A stretch of DNA of 14,167 nucleotides, from contig CAJFQR010000028.1 in the NCBI GenBank assembly GCA_904419105.1, positions 1 to 14,167 of the forward strand, written 5' to 3'. The DNA is from Candidatus Avimicrobium faecavium (GTDB taxonomy: Bacteria; Bacillota; Clostridia; Oscillospirales; Ruminococcaceae). How positions within the stretch are numbered: the first letter of the stretch is position 1; every line of letters starts with the position of its first letter. The notes below the pieces were generated by a model, which searched no databases, was not told where the DNA came from, and saw only the letters and a program-made list of their open reading frames with translations. Shown here in pieces: positions 6,699 through 12,684 of the stretch. The position numbers and the translations under genes are program-made.

Positions 6699-6727
6699 TT
6701 GCAATTTACCGCCCCTGCTGGTATAAT
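6699..6727 (+). promoter_or_regulatory. Promoter of the M20 peptidase gene
   Basis: TTGCAA (6699-6704), a 17-base spacer, then perfect TATAAT (6722-6727) with extended TGG (6719-6721). The start would be near 6734, leaving a leader of about 100 bases. The layout matches the Ca2+-ATPase promoter. Confidence 0.85.
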
Positions 6728-6837
6728 AATACCCATACCGGGCCGGACGCCCCCGCAGGGCTGCCGGCCAACTATTCACCAGAAACGCTTTCGCGCTTTT
6801 AGTCGCTGAAGCAACAACCAAAGGAGGATACCCCATC

Positions 6838-8019
6838 ATGAAAGAACTTCTTGAGCAGGCCAGAGCCCTGGCCCCTGAGATCGTACGCTGGCGCCGCCAT
6901 ATCCACGAGAACCCGGAGGTGGGCGGAGACCTGCCCGACACCTGCGCCTATGTCACCGACGAGCTGAAGAAGATGGGGTATCAGCCGTATCCGGTGGGCG
7001 GCGGCGTGGTCGCCATGCTGGACGGGGACCCGGACGGCAAGGTGATCCTGCTCCGGGCGGATATGGACGCCCTGCCGCTGGTGGAGGACACCGGCGAGCC
7101 CTTCTCCAGCAAGCGCCCCGGGGCGATGCACGCCTGCGGGCACGATACCCACACCGCCATGCTCCTCGGCGCCGCCAGGCTGCTGATGGACAACAGGGAC
7201 AAGGTCCACGGCCGGGTCAAGTTTATGTTCCAGCCCGGTGAGGAGGGCTACAAGGGCGCCCTGCACATGGTGGAGGCCGGCCTGCTGGAGGACCCCCATG
7301 TGGACGCCGCCTTTGGGATGCACTCGGCGCCGGCGTCCGACTTTGAGACCGGCACCGTCACCCACACCATCGGCCCGGCCAACGCCTCTGCCGACGGCTT
7401 CCGGATCACCGTCCACGGCCGGGGCAGCCACGGCTCCCGCCCCGAGGACGGCATCGACCCGATCAATGTGCTGGCCCATATCGTCATCGCGCTGCAGGCC
7501 ATCAACAGCCGGGAGCGCAACCAGAAGGAGCCGCTGATCCTCACCTGCGGGCAGATTTCCGCCGGCACCGCCGAGAACATCATTCCCGAAAGCGGCTTTA
7601 TCACCGGCACCATCCGGGCCTTCAACCAGGAGGTGCGGGAACAGGCCAAGCGCCGCCTGGTGGAGATCAGCGACCTCACCGCCAGGACCTTTGGCGCCGG
7701 CGCCGAGGTGGAGTGGTACACCGAGTTCGCCCCGACCATCAACGACATCCCCCTCACCGAGGAGCTGGACGGCTACACCCGGGAGCTGCTCGGGGAGGAT
7801 CAGGTCAAGATCCAGCCGGCGCAGATGGGCTCCGAGGACTTCTCCGAGGTGATGCTGCGGGTGCCGGGGACCTTCTTCAACCTGTCTCTGGGTTCCAAGG
7901 CGGCGGGGTACACCTTTGGGGCGCACAACCCGAAGGTCCGCCACGACGAGGCCGGCCTGCCGGTGGGCAGTGCGGTCTACGCCAACATCGCCATCGAATG
8001 GCTGGCGCACAACCGGTGA
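6838..8019 (+). CDS. M20-family metallopeptidase / N-acyl-amino-acid amidohydrolase
   Basis: A 393-residue cytosolic dinuclear metal hydrolase of the HipO/AmaA/IAA-amidohydrolase branch; these remove acyl groups from N-acyl amino acids or cleave small peptides. Metal ligands by family pattern: Cys100 and His102 (HACGHDTHTAMLLGAA), Glu136 with the catalytic base Glu135 (PGEEG), His162 (GMHSAP) and His363 (FGAHNPK). The dimerisation (lid) domain spans about 186-295, starting at the typical GFRITVHGRGSHGSRP. GSEDFSEV (331-338) is the usual C-terminal motif. ATG at 6838 lies 10 bases after AAGGAGG (6821-6827). The exact substrate cannot be read from sequence. The stop codon falls inside the first unit of a 12-base tandem repeat. 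Confidence 0.92.
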   Translation: MKELLEQARALAPEIVRWRRHIHENPEVGGDLPDTCAYVTDELKKMGYQPYPVGGGVVAMLDGDPDGKVILLRADMDALPLVEDTGEPFSSKRPGAMHACGHDTHTAMLLGAARLLMDNRDKVHGRVKFMFQPGEEGYKGALHMVEAGLLEDPHVDAAFGMHSAPASDFETGTVTHTIGPANASADGFRITVHGRGSHGSRPEDGIDPINVLAHIVIALQAINSRERNQKEPLILTCGQISAGTAENIIPESGFITGTIRAFNQEVREQAKRRLVEISDLTARTFGAGAEVEWYTEFAPTINDIPLTEELDGYTRELLGEDQVKIQPAQMGSEDFSEVMLRVPGTFFNLSLGSKAAGYTFGAHNPKVRHDEAGLPVGSAVYANIAIEWLAHNR

Positions 8020-8098
8020 GATACCTGGTAAGCTACCTGGTGAGATACCTGGTAAGATCCCCGGTGAGATACCCGGAAAAACACTTGGTAATAAATCA
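8015..8098 (+). repeat. Decaying 12-base tandem repeat overlapping the M20 gene stop codon
   Basis: About seven head-to-tail 12-base units start at 8015: GGTGAGATACCT, GGTAAGCTACCT, GGTGAGATACCT, GGTAAGATCCCC, GGTGAGATACCC, GGAAAAACACTT, GGTAATAAATCA. The first and third are identical and the G/A at position 4 alternates, so a 24-base higher-order unit is visible. Units decay towards the right. Each good unit is near-palindromic (GGTA...TACC). The M20 stop TGA is at 8017-8019, so the array starts within the last codons. Confidence 0.9.
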
Positions 8099-8131
8099 GC
8101 CAAAAATTACAAAATGTCGTGCACCGCGATG

Positions 8132-8155
8132 GAAAGTCCCCCCGGCGGGGCTTTC
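8132..8155. other. GC-rich hairpin between the tandem repeat and the terminator
   Basis: GAAAG, an unpaired T, then CCCC (8132-8141) faces GGGG and CTTTC (8147-8155). The stem is strong, but no U-run follows on either strand, so it is not a terminator by itself. Confidence 0.5.
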
Positions 8156-8171
8156 TCCGGCGCCGCCGCAC

Positions 8172-8207
8172 AAAAAATCCCCCGGTCTCCCGGGGGATTT
8201 TCGTTTG
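8172..8207. terminator. Strong bidirectional intrinsic terminator between the M20 and femX-like genes
   Basis: AAAATCCCCCGG (8174-8185), loop TCTC, CCGGGGGATTTT (8190-8201): a perfect 12-pair stem. The plus strand continues TTTTCGTTT, while the minus strand ends in TTTTTT. It therefore serves both the M20 gene and the convergent femX-like gene, whose stop is about 35 bases to the right. Confidence 0.95.
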
Positions 8208-8241
8208 TCCATGGGACCGGCTGGGTAGGGGGCCGCTGCTT

Positions 8242-9273
8242 TTACCGCCTCCGCAGCGCCTTTCTCGCCTCCATTGCCGTATCCACCAGCTTTTTCATCG
8301 CCGGGCGGTATACAAAGTCGAACTCCCCGGCCAGCTCGTCCAGCTCGCCCCGGAAGCCGCTCTTGAACCGGTACAGCCCGTACATGTGCGCATTCGGGTC
8401 CAGGTTGCCGCTCACACCCTGGAAGTCGTACACCCGGCAGCCGGTGGCCAGTGCCCAGCGGATCATCTCCCACTGCATCAGGTAGTTGGGCATCACCTGC
8501 CGGTCGCTGTTGTCCGACGCCCCGTACACATAGCAGGCCTTGCCGGCGTAGTTGGTGCAGATCGCCCCGCTGATCATCTTCCCCTCGTAGAAGCCTCCGT
8601 ACAGCCGCACATTCTCGCCCAGGGCGTCCAGCAGCCGGTCAAAATACGCCTTCGGCCGCACCGCAAAGCCGTCCCGTTCGCCGGTCACCTGCATAATGGC
8701 TGCAAATTCTTCCACCTGCTCGTGCCCGCAGACCCGGATCTCGACCCCGGCCTTCTCCGCCTTGCGGATGTTCCGCCGGACGCTCTGGGAGAAGTTGGCG
8801 AGCAGCGCCGCCTCGTCCCGGCCCTCCAGCGGCAGCCGGTAGTTGAACCGCGCCTGGATCCCCTCAAAGCCCTCCGGCCCGTAGCTGTGCCGGAAGCCAA
8901 GCGCCTTCATCTTCTCGATGAACGCTCCGTCCGCCATCGGCACATCGGGGTCCATCTTGAACTCGTGGGCCCGCTCCCGCCGGGCCAGCTCGTCGACACC
9001 CGCTTTCAGGTCGGCGATCGTCTCCCAATCGTGGACAGCGCACACCGGCCCTCTCGGGGCATAAAGCAGGCTGGACCCGACATAGGGCACCCGCTGGATC
9101 AGCACTCCCATCGAGCCCTTGATCGCCCCGCTCCCGTCCCGGGACACCACGGCGGCATAGCCCCAGTTGTTCTTCACCAGCCGCCACCGGGGCGACTGGG
9201 TGAACTCCCCCCTGGGGTGCCGGCTCACAAAGGCCTCGAGCTCGTCATACCGTTCCGGCGCCAAGATCTCCAT
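8242..9273 (-). CDS. FemX/FemAB-family peptidoglycan bridge aminoacyltransferase
   Basis: A 343-residue cytosolic enzyme of the Fem family, which transfers an amino acid from aminoacyl-tRNA to the side chain of a peptidoglycan precursor. Two GNAT-like lobes are visible: lobe 1 about 1-145 (FTQSPRWRLVKNNWGY near 24-39; SMGVLIQRVPYVGSSLLYAPRGPV) and lobe 2 about 150-343, with FSQSVRRNIRKAEKAGVEI (161-179), RDGFAVRP and the signature GNLDPNAHMYGLYRFKSGF (289-307). No long coiled-coil arm is present between the lobe-2 parts, as in Weissella FemX rather than Staphylococcus FemA. ATG at 9273 is preferred to GTG at 9279, being 7 bases after AGGAAG. A promoter lies just upstream. The amino acid transferred cannot be deduced. 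Confidence 0.9.
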   Translation of the reverse strand: MEILAPERYDELEAFVSRHPRGEFTQSPRWRLVKNNWGYAAVVSRDGSGAIKGSMGVLIQRVPYVGSSLLYAPRGPVCAVHDWETIADLKAGVDELARRERAHEFKMDPDVPMADGAFIEKMKALGFRHSYGPEGFEGIQARFNYRLPLEGRDEAALLANFSQSVRRNIRKAEKAGVEIRVCGHEQVEEFAAIMQVTGERDGFAVRPKAYFDRLLDALGENVRLYGGFYEGKMISGAICTNYAGKACYVYGASDNSDRQVMPNYLMQWEMIRWALATGCRVYDFQGVSGNLDPNAHMYGLYRFKSGFRGELDELAGEFDFVYRPAMKKLVDTAMEARKALRRR

Positions 9274-9317
9274 TGTCACGCTTCCTCTCCCGGCTCCCGC
9301 CGAAAAACTCTCCCCTT

Positions 9318-9346
9318 ATTGTATCACAACTCCCCCGTCTTGAGAA
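9318..9346 (-). promoter_or_regulatory. Promoter of the femX-like gene
   Basis: On the minus strand TTCTCA (9341-9346, four of six) is followed after 17 bases by TACAAT (9318-9323, five of six), with an extended TGA directly before the -10. The start would be near 9311, about 38 bases before the ATG. Confidence 0.65.
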
Positions 9347-9590
9347 GGGAAAGCTCCATTTTGTACTATACTTCCCAAATTATACAATTAGAATAGTCTT
9401 ATCTCCCTCTGTTCTGTGATAATACGGATAATTTATACTTCAGGTATCCTATCCGGCCTGCCCCGTTATACTACGATTTGTATAAAAAGCAAGTAATATT
9501 GCAGACTGTCCCTCTGGTTCTTTCAGTATACTATCCAAACTGTATAATTTGATGGAATTTTGCATTTTATAAAACTATTTTGCCGCGGAC
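9347..9590. other. AT-rich gene-free island with repeated TATACT motifs
   Basis: This stretch is markedly AT-rich against its GC-rich surroundings and has no supported gene. TATACT(T/A) occurs at 9367, 9434, 9467 and 9527, and GTATCCTATCC (9444-9454) resembles GTATACTATCC (9527-9537). A plus-strand TATAAT at 9543-9548 has a poor -35 (CTTTCA, 17 bases upstream) and could drive rightward transcription into the GC-rich segment. An inverted repeat is listed separately. Confidence 0.6.
9376..9551. repeat. 22-base imperfect inverted repeat bounding a 176-base unit
   Basis: The plus strand at 9376-9397 begins CAAATTATACA and ends ATAGT. The minus strand from 9551 to 9530 also begins CAAATTATACA and ends ATAGT; 19 of 22 positions agree, with differences at positions 12, 15 and 17. 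The arms are 132 bases apart. This could be a small mobile-element relic with terminal repeats or paired regulatory sites; no transposase is present. Confidence 0.7.
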
Positions 9591-10074
9591 TTCTCCCACA
9601 CTGTGGACGCCCGATCCCCCAGCGAAACTCCCCGGTCTCCCTCCCGGGCCGCAGGGACATCGAAGGCGCACCTCCCGCCCTCCCCGGATCACGTCTCGGC
9701 ACCGGCGGCAGAGCACGCCCTGCCCCGCCGTCTCCCCGGAGAGCGGAAAAACCGGCGCCTGTGCATCACGCCAGAAATACTGCTTTTAGCGGCAGAGGAC
9801 CCAGCCGCCCTGTCTCCCCTATGTGGACAGGTCCGGGGGGATCGCTCTCCGGCCCGGCTCTCCATACAGGCGGTGCCCCGAACCCGCCGGGACAGGGTGA
9901 GCGGCTCCTGCTGTCCATCGGAGACTCTCACCTGTGGGTCTCTGCGGCATTCCCGGATGGCCAGCCGGGTTCGCCCGGTCTGCCGGTGGGCGGTCAGTCC
10001 GGACGGCTCTTCCCCCTCTCAGGCAGGGGGCGTCCGCCTGCGGGAGCGGTGCATAAACCTTCATTTTTTGTATG
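9591..10074. other. GC-rich segment of about 480 bases without a supported gene
   Basis: Open frames run through this segment on both strands, but none has a ribosome site, recognisable protein motifs or the strong third-position GC of the real genes. Local hairpins are possible: GAGAC...GTCTC enclosed by CCATC...GATGG around 9915-9960, and GCAGG...CCTGC near 10023-10040. It lies downstream of the ydbT-like gene and upstream of the femX-like gene, both on minus, so it could be a long 3' region, an unrecognised structured RNA, or decayed sequence. I see no signatures of RNase P RNA, tmRNA, 6S or SRP RNA. Confidence 0.4.
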
Positions 10075-11526
10075 TCACAGCTCTTCGTCGATGAGCACAC
10101 CGGCCTCCTTCAACAGGGCCCAGGCGGCGGACTTCTCCACCCCGCGCACCCGGATCCGGTCCCCGGCCCGTCCCATCACCGTCACAAGCAGGTCACAGCG
10201 GCCGCCGGGGCGCACCAGCACCCCCTGGCGGAACTCCACCGCCGCCACACGGCGCAGCGGCACCACCTCGGTACAGAGGCGCAGGCCCCGGCTGGTGCGC
10301 AGCGTCAGGCAGCTGCGCCCAAGGCCAACCCCGGCGCTGTGCCAGTCCAGCAGGCACACCAGCGCATACCAGCCAAGCCCCACCGCAGCAAAGAGCAGGA
10401 CGGCTTCCACCCACGGCCGCCAGAAGCTGCCCCACTGCCCGGCACAGCGGTACAGCGCCCCGCAGGCCGCCACACCGGCCAGCGGCGCCCGGAGATACCG
10501 GGGCAGCGCCCGAGCTCCCGGCCGGACGGTGGGCCGCACCGGCTCCAGCTCCGGAAAGACGCTCCCCATCACCGCTGCCAGGCTCCGGCGGCTCACCACC
10601 GGCACCGCTGGAAGCAGTTCCCCACGGCCCTGGGGCAGGCCCGGAGCCCTCAGCCACAGGCTGCCAAAGCCGAGCAGCCGGGAGAGGGCCGTTTCCCGGA
10701 TCTCAAGGCCGCAGAGACCCTCATCGCTGACGGCGTAGTCCCGCCGGGTGAAGAGCCCCCGGTGCACCGCCGCCACCTCCCGGTGGCGAATGAGACGGAA
10801 GGGCAGGTTCCGGGTGACCTCCGCCAGAAAGGCCGCCCCCCAGCAGATCAGCAGCAGCGCCGCCACCGTAGCCGCCGCCGGCGGCAGCACCCGGCCCAGC
10901 AGGCTGCCGAGCTGCTCCACCTGACCGGTGAGCTCCCGGCGCAGCGTATCCCCGGCCAGAGCGCCGGTCTCCCGGATCAGCCCCGCCAGCATCAGGAAGC
11001 CCATCAGCGAATTGGAGGTGAGCATCGAGAGCAGCACCACGCTGCCATGCTTCGGCCGGTAGACGGCGGCAGGGCTTTCGGCAGCGGTCTCCCCGGCCTG
11101 AGCGGCAAAGAGGGCGGCGGCGTCCCGTTTTGAGAGATAGACCTGCCAAACGGCCTGCCCCGGCAGCCCCGCCGGGGTGACGGCGGCGATGAGCCGCACG
11201 CCGAAGGGCCGCAGCGGCAGATAGCCGGTGCCGGAGAGGGTCACCAGCCGGTCGGTGGGGACAAGCACCTCCTCCCGGACCAGCACCCCCCGCCGAAGGC
11301 CGAGGCAGTCCGCCCCGAAGGCCACCCGCATGGCGTTCCAGCGCAGCAGCACCCCGCAGCCCAGCACCGCTAAAAACACAAGGTCCACCCAGGCGGTATC
11401 CAGCCATACCCGTACCCCGCCGGAGAGCAGCGCGGTGAAACTGCGCACCGCCAGCGGCAGCAGGACAGCCAGCGGGCTCGGCAGGAAGAAGAGGGCGTTG
11501 GCCAGGTTGACACGGCGGTAGCTCAC
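10075..11526 (-). CDS. YdbT-like membrane protein with three bacterial PH domains
   Basis: A 483-residue membrane protein; Bacillus YdbT is of similar length. Hydrophobic segments lie at about 9-28, 45-62, 162-184, 212-236, 343-360 and 371-393. Each pair is followed by a PH (DUF304/bPH2-type) domain: about 65-145 (LRRGVLVREEVLVPTDRLVTL), 243-325 (RHREVAAVHRGLFTRRDYAV) and 396-480 (LRLCTEVVPLRRVAAVEFRQG). In Bacillus the YdbS/YdbT pair has been linked to resistance to certain antimicrobial peptides; I have not shown that here. The start is GTG at 11524-11526, overlapping the ydbS-like stop as GTGA, with GGGGAGG just before it, so translation is probably coupled. The open frame continues upstream to 11775 only because it shadows ydbS. 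The product ends in VLIDEEL; no clear terminator follows. Confidence 0.83.
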   Translation of the reverse strand: MSYRRVNLANALFFLPSPLAVLLPLAVRSFTALLSGGVRVWLDTAWVDLVFLAVLGCGVLLRWNAMRVAFGADCLGLRRGVLVREEVLVPTDRLVTLSGTGYLPLRPFGVRLIAAVTPAGLPGQAVWQVYLSKRDAAALFAAQAGETAAESPAAVYRPKHGSVVLLSMLTSNSLMGFLMLAGLIRETGALAGDTLRRELTGQVEQLGSLLGRVLPPAAATVAALLLICWGAAFLAEVTRNLPFRLIRHREVAAVHRGLFTRRDYAVSDEGLCGLEIRETALSRLLGFGSLWLRAPGLPQGRGELLPAVPVVSRRSLAAVMGSVFPELEPVRPTVRPGARALPRYLRAPLAGVAACGALYRCAGQWGSFWRPWVEAVLLFAAVGLGWYALVCLLDWHSAGVGLGRSCLTLRTSRGLRLCTEVVPLRRVAAVEFRQGVLVRPGGRCDLLVTVMGRAGDRIRVRGVEKSAAWALLKEAGVLIDEEL

Positions 11527-11939
11527 CCCTCCCCGCCCCCTTCCAGCGCCAGTGCAGCAAGGGCGGCGGCCTCCTCCCCGGTGAGGCCGGGCAGCAGCAG
11601 AGAGGCCCCGGGGGTCCGGAGCAGCACGCTGCGCACCCCAAAGAGACGGTCCACCGGCCCGGCAACGATGCGCACCTCGGTGACCCGGTCCAGCGGCAGC
11701 AGGGTGGTGCGGCGCACCAGCACGCCGCTCACCCGCAGGCACTCGCGGCCGATCCGGTAGCGGAGCCCCCGCCACTCCAGCGGCACCACCACCAGCGTAA
11801 GCACCGCACCCAGCAGCCCTCCGATCAGCCCGAGCCGCCGCAGCCGGAACGCCTGCCCGGCAGCCAGCACCGCCAGCGTGAGCACTGCCCCGGTGAGCTG
11901 CCAGGCGTAGAGCTGCCGGCGGCTGATGGAACGCAGCAT
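11523..11939 (-). CDS. YdbS-like small membrane protein with one bacterial PH domain
   Basis: A 138-residue protein: two membrane segments (about 13-30 and 36-53) followed by one PH (DUF304) domain (58-130), with the typical LRYRIGRECLRVSGVLVRR and LLPLDRVTEVRI, then a DRLFGVRSVLLRTPG strand pair. It is slightly shorter than Bacillus YdbS. ATG at 11939 follows AGGGAGG by 7 bases; a longer in-frame start at 12011 lies in the tRNA-operon terminator hairpin and is rejected. The gene overlaps the ydbT-like gene by four bases and is presumably its partner in a membrane complex. No convincing promoter was found in the roughly 55 bases between its start and the terminator upstream. Confidence 0.83.
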   Translation of the reverse strand: MLRSISRRQLYAWQLTGAVLTLAVLAAGQAFRLRRLGLIGGLLGAVLTLVVVPLEWRGLRYRIGRECLRVSGVLVRRTTLLPLDRVTEVRIVAGPVDRLFGVRSVLLRTPGASLLLPGLTGEEAAALAALALEGGGEG

Positions 11940-11993
11940 ATCATGACCTCCCTTCCTCTGCCTTAGTCTGCCCCAAAACCGGGGCGGCGGTAC

Positions 11994-12020
11994 AAAAAAA
12001 GGACGAGCCATCGCTCGTCC
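11994..12020 (-). terminator. Intrinsic terminator of the tRNA transcript
   Basis: On the minus strand GGACGAG, loop CGATGG, CTCGTCC (stem 12001-12007 with 12014-12020) is followed by seven Ts (12000 back to 11994). The plus strand lacks a clean U-run, so it works for minus-strand transcripts, here the tRNA operon. It also insulates the ydbS-like gene. Confidence 0.9.
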
Positions 12021-12058
12021 TCCCTTTTGTCCGGCCAGGATCCCACAGGCGGGTCACA

Positions 12059-12245
12059 GCCGGTCCATAAAATATCTGGTGACGCAGGATCGGCCCCTTC
12101 GGGACCGACCTAACGAGTTTCGCTTCGCAAAACTCGCCGCCTGGCTCTGCTTGCAGCAAGCTGCTGCGCCCCTTTGGCCGGGAAACCGCTTCGCGCTTTC
12201 CTTACTCGGCCAAAGCCCTCTCGGGTTCGATTCCGAGTAAGTCTG
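12059..12245 (-). repeat. Hairpin-rich segment downstream of tRNA-Glu
   Basis: Inverted repeats follow one another: CGGCCCC/GGGACCG (near 12091-12108), CGAGTTT/AAACTCG (near 12114-12136), GCTTGC/GCAAGC (near 12149-12161), CTTTGGCCG (12172-12180) with CGGCCAAAG (12207-12215), and CTTACTCGG (12201-12209) with CCGAGTAAG (12233-12241). The last two share bases 12207-12209 and so are mutually exclusive. CGGGTTCGATTCC at 12222-12234 is an inverted copy of the tRNA-Glu T-arm. There is no coding evidence; the segment lies within the tRNA transcript before its terminator. It may belong to a dispersed palindromic repeat family. Confidence 0.7.
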
Positions 12246-12255
12246 TGGGAAAGAT

Positions 12256-12330
12256 TGGTGACCCGTGCGGGAATCGAACCCGCGTTACCGCCGTGAAAGG
12301 GCGGTGTCTTAACCGCTTGACCAACGGGCC
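12256..12330 (-). tRNA. tRNA-Glu (anticodon UUC)
   Basis: The minus strand from 12330 begins GGCCCGTTGGTCAAGCGG, with the D-arm GGTTAAGACA and an anticodon stem CCGCC/GGCGG around loop CTTTCAC; the anticodon TTC is at 12295-12297. The T-arm is GCGGGTTCGATTCCCGC and the acceptor stem closes GGCCCGT/ACGGGTC, discriminator A at 12259. CCA (12256-12258) is encoded. It is the second gene of a two-tRNA transcript. Confidence 0.97.
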
Positions 12331-12348
12331 TCAGAAATAAAAAAAGAG

Positions 12349-12425
12349 TGGTAGCGGCAATTGGACTTGAACCAACGACACTTCGGGTATGAACCGAATG
12401 CTCTAGCCAGCTGAGCTATGCCGCC
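12349..12425 (-). tRNA. tRNA-Met (anticodon CAU, elongator type)
   Basis: The minus strand from 12425 begins GGCGGCATAGCTCAGCTGG, with an anticodon stem TTCGG/CCGAA around TTCATAC; the anticodon CAT is at 12389-12391. The T-arm is GTTGGTTCAAGTCCAAT and the acceptor pairs GGCGGCA with TGCCGCT, discriminator A at 12352. CCA (12349-12351) is encoded. The close match to the Firmicute elongator tRNA-Met favours that over tRNA-Ile with a lysidine-modified CAU, which cannot be fully excluded. An 18-base spacer separates it from tRNA-Glu. Confidence 0.95.
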
Positions 12426-12466
12426 ATATACACTCACAGTTGCCTGTATCGTATCAGGCGAATATT

Positions 12467-12495
12467 ATTATAACCGATGCCGGTGGGATTGTCAA
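12467..12495 (-). promoter_or_regulatory. Consensus promoter of the tRNA-Met/tRNA-Glu operon
   Basis: On the minus strand TTGACA (12490-12495), a 17-base spacer and TATAAT (12467-12472) match the sigma-A consensus at all 12 positions, as expected for a stable-RNA gene. The start would be near 12460. The short leader contains a hairpin GCCTG/CAGGC (near 12441-12459) before tRNA-Met. Confidence 0.93.
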
Positions 12496-12633
12496 GGCGT
12501 TTTTGCCCTTTTTCGCTGATTTTTGGGAAAAAGATCGGCCTCTTCTCCGGCCGGACCGGGGCATCCGTTTTTGCATCTGCCCGGCAGCACCCTTCTCTCC
12601 TTTTACGATACCGGGCACGACCCTCAAATATAC

Positions 12634-12666
12634 AAAAAGGGCCTGCCCGGCGGCAGACCCTTTTTT
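12634..12666. terminator. Intrinsic terminator downstream of guaB (bidirectional form)
   Basis: AAAAAGGG, bulged C, CTGCC, loop CGGC, GGCAG, bulged A, CCCTTTTTT. The minus strand, which guaB uses, ends in TTTTTG; the plus strand ends in TTTTTT. It starts about 20 bases after the guaB stop. Between it and the tRNA promoter (12496-12633) I see no gene. Confidence 0.9.
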
Positions 12667-12684
12667 CTTGCAGGAAGGTGAAGA

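Noticed and set aside
8015..8098. CRISPR array
   Set aside because: The 12-base units abut without spacers, and no cas genes are nearby.
9591..10074. RNase P RNA, tmRNA, SRP or 6S RNA
   Set aside because: I looked for the conserved core motifs (for example the GAGGAAAGTCC type of RNase P, and the tmRNA ends) and did not find them.
9603..10094. A 163-codon protein gene on the plus strand (and overlapping frames on both strands)
   Set aside because: Its GTG start has no ribosome site, codon use is unlike the neighbouring genes, the product is rich in P, S and R without motifs, and it would run into the 3' end of the ydbT-like gene.
11527..11775. Longer start for the ydbT-like gene
   Set aside because: That part is the out-of-frame shadow of the ydbS-like gene; the GTGA overlap gives a coupled start and the expected protein length.
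11941..12159. A 72-codon minus-strand gene upstream of ydbS
   Set aside because: It spans the tRNA-operon terminator and part of the hairpin-rich segment; no ribosome site or recognisable protein.
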